Source: Immersiella caudata (lineage: Eukaryota; Ascomycota; Sordariomycetes; Sordariales; Lasiosphaeriaceae). Taken from it: a DNA stretch of 64,000 nt. A model generated the notes under the pieces. It did no database searches. It saw only the letters and a list, made by a program, of their open reading frames with translations, and had not been told where the DNA came from. The position numbers and the translations under genes were made by a program. The stretch spans positions 3,224,001-3,288,000 of the forward strand of contig JAULSU010000003.1 of NCBI GenBank assembly GCA_030512335.1. The letters run 5' to 3'. Of the stretch, positions 22,076-32,100 are shown in pieces. Within the stretch, counting starts at the first letter, position 1, and every line of letters starts with the position of its first letter.

Positions 22076-22866
22076 ATGAACTCCCTCCGCGTTGCCCGCG
22101 CGGCTCTCCGAGCTCGCCCTGCAGCTCTTCGCATTCCCATGCAGCGGAGAGGCTACGCTGAGGCCGTCAACGACAAGGCAAGCAAAGGTGTCCCCAGCTT
22201 ACGAGCAACCAGTGCTAACCGTGTCAACAGATCAAGCTCAGCTTGTCGCTCCCTCACCAGGTACGACGCATGACGGCACCGAATTGATATCCTAGATCCC
22301 ATATCGCAGGCCCATAAGCCAATGCGCACGCGCCGCGCCCAATTGACGACCAATGGAGCTGACCGGTTATTACCTCATCTAGTCCATCTACAAGTCCCAG
22401 GACGTTGTCCAGGTCAACATCGCGGCCGAGTCGGGTGAGATGGGTGTCCTCGCCCACCACGTTCCCTCGATTGAGCAGCTGAAGCCCGGCATCGTTGAGG
22501 TCATTGAGGAGAGTGGCGCTACCAAGCAGTTCTTCCGTACGCTGGGCCCCCCTGGCTTTGTAGTTAGCTGAACAGATGCTGACACGGTTACGCAGTTTCC
22601 GGAGGGTTCGCCGTCGTTCAGCCCAACTCTGTCCTCAGCATCAATGCCGTTGAGGGTTTCCCGATTGAGGATTTCAGCGCCGAGGCTATCCGCGCCCAGG
22701 TCGCGGAGGCACAGAAGGTGGCCAACGGCAGCGGTAGCGAGCAGGAAATTGCTGAGGCCAAGATCGAGCTCGAGGTAAGCTTCCTTTCGCGCCAGCTCCA
22801 ACGTGCGCGTGCTAACGGCTCTGTTGCGTCCAGGTCCTCGAGAGCATCCAAACTTATGTGAAGTAA
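22076..22866 (+). CDS. ATP16: Mitochondrial F1 ATP synthase subunit delta
   Basis: Five exons (22076-22177, 22231-22260, 22383-22536, 22596-22774, 22834-22866) join to 165 residues. The N-terminus MNSLRVARAALRARPAAL is an Arg/Ala-rich mitochondrial presequence. It is followed by the beta-sandwich domain (IKLSLSLPHQSIYKS, GEMGVLAHHVPSIEQLKPG, SGGFAVVQPNS) and the C-terminal helices (AEAIRAQVAEAQKVA, IELEVLES). This is the central-stalk subunit homologous to bacterial epsilon; it couples gamma rotation to F1 catalysis in the matrix. Intron 1 (22178-22230) must use a GC donor: AAG|GCAAGC, with a GCTAAC branch site and CAACAG acceptor. The only nearby GT donor shifts the frame and destroys the conserved KLSLSLPHQ start of the domain. 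Intron 2 is 122 nt. Confidence 0.95.
22178..22230 (+). other. GC-AG intron in the ATP synthase delta gene
   Basis: The 53-nt intron starts GCAAGC after exon-end AAG and ends CAACAG, with branch site GCTAAC 13 bases before the end. Only this donor keeps N-D-K followed by I-K-L-S in frame. GC donors are a minor class and depend on a strong AG|GCAAG context, which is present here. Confidence 0.88.
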
Positions 22867-23255
22867 ATGTACAACCCCCCGATAAAGCCGCCTGTAGTAT
22901 ACTCCAAGGTTTCCTAGTCAATGAGATAGACGTCGAGGCCTGTCGCTTTGAGCGTCGCAATTCATGCTTTCGAGGTTTCCCGTGCTCTGTGGCTTCTAGT
23001 TTATTGCGTCGAGGGCAGCTGCCGCCGAGGCAGCGACAGGAGAGGAAGGAGCTATCCGTAGTAACTAAATTGGCATGCTGCTCCACAACTTGGCCTCGGA
23101 AACTTCAGCATTAGCCGTAGACATCAATCTCCGCTAGTCGCGGCAGCTGGTGCCTTGCCCGCCATCAGATACAGCACATTGATAAGAAGCATTCAGTATT
23201 ACAGAATGCAGAGCAATCCCCTCAACCAATGACTCCAAAAGACAACTGGTAGGTC
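22867..23255. other. 0.4 kb spacer
   Basis: This holds the 3' UTR of the ATP synthase delta gene and the promoter of the next gene on the same strand. No feature was recognised. Confidence 0.5.
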
Positions 23256-25905
23256 ATGCGAAGGTCCGCGTCCACCGAATCGTTCACGTCTACAGATTTC
23301 CCCGACGTCTCCAGCCGAGATCTAGAGGAGTACGGGAACGAGCGAGTACTCGCAGGGACTGTCGAGCATCGCATCCGCCATTTCGCTAGGGAAAGGAAGG
23401 CGTCCAAAACAAACCCCTATTCCGGTTTCGCGGGGCGGGATCGAGAGAGCGAACAGGTAACGAATAGGGCCGAAGAAGATCAGAAGAGATAAGACAGCTG
23501 ATTGTACAAGTTTGGTTGGGGCCGCAAGCTCGAAAACGTCGTACGGCCAGCAACACACAGCAGGGTCATTCAGCCCGAGCTTAACCTCCCAGTCGTTCAT
23601 CAGCAACCACTGTCGACCCCGCTCCCATCACCACAGCCCCCCATGTCATCGCAAGCTACGGGAACGAGTCGAACGTGGCCCCCAAAGGATGCCGACCCGG
23701 GTCCTCCGGGGAAGTTCGCATCCTTGCCAGGTCTGAGAAAGCCCAGAAAAACCGGAAGTGTCGTGTCGAAGGGCCATGGCCGAGATGCCTCTGCGCCGTC
23801 GCTGGTTTCTTTTGGTACTGACCAAGAGTCTCTCACCACGACCCCGGGGACACGGAGACGCATGGCGAGACAGCTCTTTGATCGGTACGGTGTCTCTCGG
23901 CCCTCTGGTTAGCTATCGGATGACGAAGACGAGCTGGTTTTTGGAGACGGCGCTGTCCCGCATTACCGGAAAAGGAGATGTCATATTTGCGGCGACAACA
24001 TCATACCGCAGGCCTTTTGCCCCTCCTGTGGTCATCTCCTCTGCGGAGAATGCCGAAGATCTATGACATCGGCAACACCTGTTCATGGCGTTCCAGACAC
24101 AGTCCCAGAGGGTCAAGATCTTGGGGTTGATGACGAAACGGTTGCTTTGAATCCGCCTGAGTCTCACAGGGCCACTCCTACCCCCGCTTCACCTCCTACC
24201 CCTGTTGAAATCGAACAGGGCAAAGGTTCTAGAAAACTGAGTCTCGCGGACCACGGCATGGAACGCATAGTGAAGGGTGCGGACAAGAGCACCTTCCATG
24301 TCGAGTCAGTAACCAACAATACTGGTACCGCTGCCAGTGGGAAGAGAAATTCATTGGTGAGTCCCTTAAAATAGCGTAGTTTGCCCCTGAACTCTACCCG
24401 TTTTGTTTTTGTGACCACATGATAGCACGAGATGGTGGCACGAATTTTAGCTTTATAGACTCCGGGGACATGGAGGTGTAACAAGGCAGCGAGCTCTGTT
24501 GTGGTTCTAACGGAAAGCTCTGTACTTAGACCAATAATCCATTCATCGTCGCCGACCAGATCGCAAAAGCAAAGCTTGCCCAACCTCAGATCTCACACGA
24601 TACAGTTCCGCTGATGGAACCCACAACGCCAAACATCGACATTCCACCGGCTTCTCCCACGAAGCCACTCAAGCCTACGACAATGTCAGAGACAAGCCGG
24701 GTCACGGAGGCTGTTCGAAAAATGAGACACCAAGAAGGGTGGGCTAAGCCTGGCGCTAACGTTGTTGTGGAGAGCGAAATGGGAGAGGCTGAGGCCAGAC
24801 GATCGGCCCGCCAAGTCACAGAAGCCATCCGCAACTTGAGACGCGGCGGAGAGCAGGCGAATCTTCATTTCGAGATGAAGACAGAGGGTGAAGCTGGAGG
24901 AGACACTCTCAGCCAATCTGATATGTCGGACTTATACGGTGGCTTGTCACACCAACAGCTCGATCCCAATTACTACCGCAGTCAGGACCAACATCGGGGA
25001 CTCTACGATCTAGGACCATCAGATGAGAGTATTTCGACTCCCAAGAACAAGCGAAGCCCGGGCGCCTCCACGGCCGGCAGCTCGACCGACAAGACGCTTT
25101 CGCCTGGGCTTCGGCGTGTAAAGGTAGTAAAGCATGTACCAAGCACGGGAAATCTGGAGAGCGTGATAGAAGTGGACGTGGCCGCAGAAAGTCAAAATGT
25201 ACCGAAGGTTCGAGTGTCCAGCCCGCCGTCATGGCTGAAGGAGCCGACACACACGCCAGGAAGCATAGAGGGCAAGCTCAGGCGGGTTACTTCCCGGGAA
25301 GGCCCTCTAACGCCCTCCCAAGCTGGAATCGACGCTGTTCTCGGACATCAAGACAACCCCTCACACCCAAATGTTCCGCCTGGAGGAAGACGACAGAGCC
25401 AGCAGGTGAGAAAGGCGGAGTCGCATGCACACCTACGGCCCAGCGAGATCAAACAAGCCAAATCTCGCGGTAGTCAATACCAGGATGCCACGACCAAAAC
25501 CGCCGAGGGAGATCCAGCAAATGCTCGTCGCGTGTCAACAGGCTCAGCAATGCCTGGGCGTGATTTCACATCTGCCACCACAGGAACGAGACAACGTCGG
25601 TATTCATGGAGGCAGGGAGTTGGTGGATTAGCAGCCGGGACGCAGCAATCCGAGGTAGATATGTCACCCAAATCCGTCAGCGAGATACGCATGGACAGAA
25701 CCACAGCCGAGACAGTCGAGGACAGCCAATGTGAGGATGAAGATGACATCGGAATCCAGGGACTAACGATTGTTCTTCAGTAAGTCTGCTTCCAGTCATG
25801 AGCAACATTGAGAATCCTCACTGACTGTCATATGCCACCAGTCTGAAAGGGAAGGATGATCTCGTCATTAGCACAGATCTGACAAGAAATGGGCTATCTC
25901 TGTGA
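23256..25905 (+). CDS. Cysteine-cluster (zinc-binding type) protein with an in-frame TAG
   Basis: Exons 23256-23456, 23511-24356, 24530-25779 and 25842-25905 join in frame to 787 codons. Codon 201 (23910-23912) is TAG, so the reading frame is broken as written. On both sides the frame looks equally coding: RQLFDRYGVSRPSG before it and LSDDEDELVFGDG after it. A cluster CHIC...CPSC...C..C (Cys about 224, 227, 237, 240, 245, 248) could bind zinc like a ribbon or small RING-like site. The rest is Ser/Thr/Pro-rich, with VTEAVRKMRH and VTEAIRNLRR forming a repeated helix-like motif, and a conserved-looking end IVLHLKGKDDLVISTDLTR that appears only after splicing the last intron. Intron 1 uses an AAG acceptor. 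Function unknown. The TAG may be a sequencing error, a true nonsense mutation, a read-through site or an unrecognised intron. Confidence 0.72.
23910..23912 (+). other. In-frame TAG inside an otherwise open gene
   Basis: Same frame before and after: ...TCT GGT TAG CTA TCG GAT GAC... A TGG to TAG change (C to T on the other strand, in a CpA context) is the simplest origin. A 114-nt GT-AG alternative, 23815-23928, would skip it in frame, but it has a poor acceptor (GAAG) and no good branch site. Confidence 0.8.
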
Positions 25906-26246
25906 GGAAGCCCCTGAGGGCTCCCGAAGGACAGCTGGGGTTGAATGCAGGCGAGCGGCCCCGAATTTGATGGTTGTTTTGCTTGGCGGATGAAGGAAAT
26001 GGCAAGGGTTGAGCACAGCATTAAATAGATGGCAAACAGGTATGTGGAATAGGGAAGCATTATGTATATCCACCGGAACCTAGGATCCTTAGTGCTTGGT
26101 GTCGGTGTTGCGGTGCGGAAGAATAGTGCTACCGAAACAGCGATCCCGTAAAAAGGCAACCAGCAGCTTGGACCCACGTTTAAATCCTCCGCTGGGATCC
26201 TCGGACTTCACAGCTCGCCACGACGTCACCAAAAATCGCCGAGACG
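25906..26246. other. 0.3 kb spacer with the reductase promoter
   Basis: Short spacer between two rightward genes. It should hold the promoter and leader of the polyprenol reductase gene. No motif stands out. Confidence 0.45.
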
Positions 26247-27287
26247 ATGGCCACAGTATGGAGCGGCGGATTCATCGAGACGTCATTGCTTGACTCGGCA
26301 AAATCGACGCTGGAAACTATCTCGCCTGCACAATGGTGCCAAGTCTTCTATGCGCTCACGACCGCTGGTGTCCTGGTCACAGCTGGAGTCCCACGTGAAG
26401 CACGATCACTCCTGGCCGATTATGGGGCGCGCAAGGCACCGGGTCAACAACAAGGTCAACAAACACCCGAGGGCAAGCAGGGTCAAGACTGGTTAGTGAG
26501 GCTCGTCGCCGCCGTCACTTCCTGGGGACAGGTCCCGCATTCGTGGTTCAACGCGTTTTATGGGCTGTCGGTTGCGTGTTCGATATTCTGGCTCGTGCAG
26601 TTTCTCGGTAATGGGAGCATCTTGAAGGCTATTGCGTTGCGGCAAGCCGACACGCCGGAGCCGTCTGCAACGCGGACACAGGTCGCGGCGGTATGGGGGA
26701 TGATGCTGCTTCAAGGGGCAAGGAGGATCTACGAGCATGCGGTGGTTATGAGACCGTCCAAGTCCACCATTTGGTTTGTGCACTGGTTTTTGGGGCTAGG
26801 ATTTTACTTGGTTTTGAGCGTAGCCATTTGGGTTGAGGGATCGAGTAGGTTATGCTGAGGTTGGCTTGATCTGCTGGGACGCTAACATCGTCACATAGGC
26901 GCCATTTTGCACGGGGATGTCGCCGAGTCGGATGGTTCGTCCCTCTTGAAAATATCCATTGCCCTTCCGGCTTTTCTGTTCGCTTGGGTCAACCAATACC
27001 GGTGTCACGCTCACCTCGCGGGGCTTAAAAAGTACTCATTGCCGGACGAGGGCTTGTTTCGCCATCTGGTATCTCCCCACTACACATGCGAGTGTCTTCT
27101 TTATCTCTCGTTGGCGATCGCTGCGGCCCCTCAAGGTGAGGTGGCTAACAAGACCATGCTGTCCGTCTTGTTCTTCGTGTTGGTTAATCTAGGATTGACG
27201 GCGTCAAGCACTCGACAGTGGTATGCTAATAAGTTCGGAGCCGAGGCGGTCGTGCGGAGGTGGAACATGATACCCTTCATATTCTGA
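26247..27287 (+). CDS. DFG10: Polyprenol (steroid 5-alpha-type) reductase
   Basis: Exons 26247-26844 and 26899-27287 over a 54-nt intron (GTAGGT...GCTAAC...CATAG) give 328 residues. The protein is strongly hydrophobic with about six membrane segments. The C-terminal half has the steroid 5-alpha-reductase family pattern: LVSPHYTCECLLYLSLAI, NLGLTASSTRQWYANKFG, and a short end PFIF. The layout fits yeast Dfg10 / human SRD5A3, which reduces the alpha-isoprene unit of polyprenal/polyprenol on the way to dolichol for N-glycosylation at the ER. A Gln/Gly-rich loop near residues 60-80 is unusual. The gene ends eight bases from the end of the opposite-strand dioxygenase gene. Confidence 0.9.
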
Positions 27288-27295
27288 TCAAATTT

Positions 27296-28186
27296 TCAGG
27301 GCCACTTGAACAACGGGCCCAATTTGCTCCCTAGCTTGGAGACCTTCAGCACGTCGCGGTATGTGAGGCTGATGCGTGTGCCTCGCTTGTTCTCGCCACC
27401 CTGGAACTGCGAGGGGGAGCGGAGGAGGTTCCAGTTCGCGACGGTCAGCTCTGAGAGGTTTACGTCCTGCGAAATAGCATCGATGCCGTGCAAGTAGTCG
27501 GTGTAGAGATCGCCCGCCGTGATGAGCAAGCTGCGCGGCTCTTGCAGAATCCGCCACATCGGCTCGGGATCAAGGGCTCCATCGTCCTTACTCTTGTAGA
27601 GGTTGAGGCATAGACTTGAGCCCAAGCTCACTGTGCAAACTACCGGAAAGTAGGCGTTTCCATCCTTGTGAGGCATAATACCGGAACTAGGAGGGTATTC
27701 ATTGACCAAACAATGGTTGGGTCGACCATGCGGACTTGATGCAAAGATGTTCGGCTCCTCCGCAGAGGCGGGCATCGAGAGAAGACGGGAGACGACGGGC
27801 TGCTGTAGCCAGTCTGGCAAAGGCTGAGAATCGATGAGTGCATTCTTCACGAGATCGGAGGGCCAGGTCTGTAGTCTTCGGTGCGTAAGCTGTCTCCAGC
27901 GCGCTTTGGGTGCTGTCTCAACCTTCAAAAAAACATGCGGTTAGACAGCGTGCGATCGGGTTACTCGGCAATTGAAAAAATTAAATTATAAAAAGAAGGT
28001 TGATCGTGTTACCTTTCGTAGTATCGCCTGCTCTTCTTCCTCGGTGATGAAGTCGGCGATATAGTAAGCGCGAGGCGGCAGTGATGCGATTCTGTTTTCC
28101 TCCAACGACGCAGGCAGCCGAGGGGGCGGGGGATCCGTTGGGGTGGGCATCGGGTCTTTAGCGGTCGTGAGCGAGCGGCCTCTCAT
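27296..28186 (-). CDS. ALKBH6-like Fe(II)/2-oxoglutarate dioxygenase
   Basis: Exons 28186-28013 and 27922-27296, joined in phase 0 over a 90-nt intron, give 266 residues (an ATG 12 codons later is an alternative start). The AlkB-like core shows the iron-binding H-x-D in IMPHKDGNAYF (about His143, Asp145), the distal His in DYLHGID (about 203) and the 2-oxoglutarate-binding Arg residues in RISLTYRDV (about 241 and 247). N-terminal ILRKVETAPKARWRQLTHRR continues across the splice. NEYPPSSGIMPHKDG is typical of the ALKBH6 branch, whose substrate is not settled (nucleic acid demethylation is the family chemistry). All metal ligands are kept, so the enzyme should be active. Confidence 0.92.
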
Positions 28187-29191
28187 GAAACAGCGAAGGC
28201 TGGAACCAGGCAGCGAACCAGCGGCGAAGTGGATGGACGGATGGAGAGTTTGCCGTCATTCAAAGGCAAGGAAGGCAGGTGATGGGTCAGGATTTGGCAG
28301 TGCATGAATTGCAAAGAGGGTGGGGAGATGTTTTGGCCGGAGAAGGCTGGGAGCTAAACCCGACAGCAGACATCCATGGCGCAGGGTCCAAGGAGGATAT
28401 GCTTTCGGGAAAGGCGTTGTGAAACAATTGGAGCTCAGTATCGTTCAACGCCAGGCTCACTCTCGCTTTGTAAGGCTGCCCACGCAGAGCGCAACGGCCG
28501 AGCAAGAACAAACGAGCGCCGCGGGAGGCAGCGACGGGAGCGGGTTCCATGGGCAATTACTTATGTAAATGAGTGCCTCAGCAAATACACAGTAAGTGCC
28601 TGGGTCGCAAGGATTGGGTTGGTGGAGGATCCATGGGTGGCCTGTGTTCGCCCCCCATTGCTGATTGAGAGGGGTCACATCGCTCCACCTAGCCAATGAG
28701 CGGGCAGCCGTCCCAGAGCCCACTTTGCTGGCTCTGTTTCCCTTTGCAGTTCAGCCAAATCCAAGGTTCGAGACTGTCCAGCGCCTCCTTCGAAAAAACA
28801 CCAACTCTAATGACTATCGCCAATCAACAATCCACTCACACCCCTTCGCGAAGACCTTCTACATCACTGAAAACCTCTACGTGCGCGACGGTCGCTCTGT
28901 CATCCCTTGTGTAATTTAATCGACTGGTTTCGCCGCTGCGCTCGCTTTTGGCCGCCTGCGTGGCTCTCTCGCGTGTCTTTCGTCCCCTCTGGACACGGGG
29001 CGGCTGTGCTTCTCCTGGTCTCGAACCGCTCGATTATCGTCATCCACCACCACCCCCTGGGGCTGTCTGGCGCATCGCTTCTCAGGACGTGATTCAATCG
29101 CCACGCACCCTCGCTTCCGTTGCTGTTCACGCCCCGGCCGAGGAGCGACCAGGATGGTGCAAAACGGTAGTCGGTCTTCGAATTAAATGAC
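28187..29191. promoter_or_regulatory. 1 kb divergent promoter region with CCAAT box
   Basis: The region lies between the ALKBH6-like gene (-) and the HOS4-like gene (+). A CCAAT pentamer lies at 28693-28697 (AGCCAATGAG), a possible CCAAT-binding-complex site. The last ~400 bases are C/T-rich and probably leader of the HOS4-like gene. Short ORFs here have no domain. Confidence 0.45.
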
Positions 29192-32100
29192 ATGGATGCG
29201 CAGAATGTTGTCGAGCCCGCCTCCACGAAGCCTGCAGCTTCCCCGAAGCGTCCAGGCAGTGAACCCGACCAGTCGAAATCCGCCGTTACTGCCAGGTCGT
29301 CCAACACGAAGGCTGATGCTCCTCTCAAGGACGGCAGGCCCGGCGCGTCTGCCTCCAGTCCAAATGAGGATGATGGCGCCGCTGACGGCAATTCGGACGC
29401 CGAGACAATCGTCCTCCCTGGGAAAGACGGCCACTCCCCGTCGAAGGTGCGCAAGATTATAAAACGCGAAGACAAGAGCGACGCCGAAGACGTTCCATCG
29501 GTGTCGCGATCCCGGAAGCACGAATCTAACGGAAAGCATGATCGTGATGGCGACCGAGGCGACCGCGCTGAGAAGAAGGAAAAATCCGTCTCGGTCGCCG
29601 ATAGTAACCCGTCTGATCGTGCCGTTTCCCTTGGTGCCAAAAAGAAGAAACTTGTTGACAAGTCCAAGTCGAAGGATGGATCCAGTGGGTTGAGTTCGGC
29701 TCCTGCCTCTCCACCACAGCGTCGACGGCGTGCTTCGAATGCTCAATCGAAGTCAGACTCGGAAACCGCGCAAGTGGGATCGCCAAAGGCTTCTTCGAAA
29801 GAAAAACCGAAACTGGCGGAGAAACTGGTGCCGCACAAACGCAAGGCTCCGCGGCCAGATTCCGATGACGAAGCGGAAAACAGGAAGGTGCGCCGCCAGC
29901 GCACTTCAGGTTCCGGTCTTGATGCGTCTCGAAAGGCGCATCCTCCGATGAAAACCCACCACGACGCGCATTCGTCCGCGCGAACCAGGTCTGTTTCTCC
30001 ACAACCTCGAGCTCATCGGCGGAGCATCTCAACACAACTTCCGGGTCATTCATCCAACGGCTTGAGCCATAAGAAGAAACGAGTCCCCGCACCCCTCCAA
30101 TCAACCGATTACCATTCCGACGAGTCCTCCGCCAGCGGTAGCCCACACCCGCGCAGCTCCAAGTTGCGGAGCTTGACGACGCCGGCGACCGCGGAATCCA
30201 CAGTGTCGCCGGCCAAGATGGCTCCACACAAAAAGCACCTCGATGCGCATGGCCAAACCTTTCTTGCGAGGGCATGCGCCAAGGGTGAGTATGAAATCGC
30301 AAAGCACAGGCTTCAAGAACGGCCCGAGGATATCAACGTCGCCGACTATGCCGGCAACACTCCGCTTCAGATCACCGCACTTAATGGCTTCGATGACATC
30401 GTGAAGCTTCTTGTGGATGCCGGCTGTAATCTTGACTGTGTCAACAACGACAAGGATACCCCGCTGCTTGATGCCGTGGAGAATGGTCATCTAGAAGTCG
30501 TCAGAATTCTTCTTGCGGCTGGCGTCAATCCCAGGAAGGCCAATGCTTACGGGCAGGAACCTATTGATCGGGTGAACGAGGATGCTGACCACGCCGACGA
30601 GATTCGACGGGCACTTCAGGATGCGAAGCAGAGGATGGGAGAACGTCGCCGAACCTCCGAGGATCATCACCTGGACCACACCGACGCCCGCTCATCGCAC
30701 GGGCCAGAGAGCCCGAGGAGGTCGCCAGGACCTGCCGGTTCCATCCATGCTGCTAGTGGTAGGAGGGCCGGAACCGTTCGCTCGACCAAGACCAGCAACC
30801 ATCTGTTGTACATGCCGATGGACGACAAGACGCTTCGGGCAGCGGCCGCCCGTGGAGATGAGGAGACCGTTACGCGCATTCTCCAAGTCAGGGAGACCTT
30901 TGACGATCCAGAGTCCATGGTAGCGGCTGCGCGCGGCGGTCATGAAATGGTCATGCAGCTCCTGCTTGCCTTGGGCAGGGCCAATCCAGATCCCGGGCCA
31001 ATTTCGAATAACGAGTTCTCCACGCCAATGCTCGCCGCGATTGGCCAAGAGAATATCAAGGTGATCAAGCTGCTTCTGGACCAGACTGATTTTGACCCAA
31101 CTCGCCGGTTCAAGGGCGAGACGTATTACGACATTGCTAAGCGACGTCGAGGCCCGAACTGGATGGAGGAGGAGACGATGTTGAAAGATGCATATGACGA
31201 GCACAGGAAAGCGCACCGTGGCGAGCCAAAAACCAAATCTCCTACCAGACGGGAACAGGATAGAGAAGCTCGGCGGAACAAAACATCTGAAACCAAGGAC
31301 GAACCAGCAAGGTCGCACAAGCGAAAAGCGTCGAGCCCTACAAGAGAGTCCAAGAGAGCCGGTCCCGCAAAAGCATCTACAAGCCCCAAAGAAAAGAGGC
31401 GATCGAACTCGTTTACGGCAAACCCTGATGACCAAACTTCACCAAAACGGGGCCCGGGCCGACCCAAAAAGGATGACCGGATCCCCACCATTGCGATTTC
31501 GGACCGGGAAGCATCACCTGCAGGAAAACAGCCGACGGCCAAGGCAAAGCGTGCCGACTACGATCTTGCTGCCGTGTCATCTGAAGGAGAGGCCGTTAAG
31601 CCCCGCCGGAAGCTCGTTTCTGGGCGGGAGCTAAAGGGCGAGCGTGCACAAGTTAATCGGCGGGCTAGCATGACGTCCACTACATCTTCGTTGAAGGAAC
31701 CATCAAGCCCCCGCGAAGAGCCAGAGAAAACGCAAAAGGCGGAGAAATACCACGATCGCACAAAGGCTCTTAAGAGAGACGAGTCTCGCGATAGACTGTC
31801 CGTTTCTGGTGAGAGCTCTGGGAAGCGACATCGTTCCAGCGCAACCCCTCCCCACCTTGTTGCTGCAGAAAAAGACCCCAGCGAAGGTCCCATTAAGAGG
31901 AGGCGGCTAGATGTTGATGGAAAGGAGAAGCGACTGAAACCTGGCACCTCTGACGACCGACGACTCAAAGCCCCCTCTTTGCGTGACCCGAACTCGACAG
32001 GGCCTGCAGGGCCTAGGATTAGGGCTAAGAGCCGAGACGACGAGGATAGGAGGTCGGCAGCCAAGCCTCGCAAGGGTGAGACGCCGGCCGAGCATGGGCG

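Noticed and set aside
23892..23912. 21-nt or 28-nt mini-intron removing the TAG
   Set aside because: Far below the size that spliceosomes process, with non-consensus donor.
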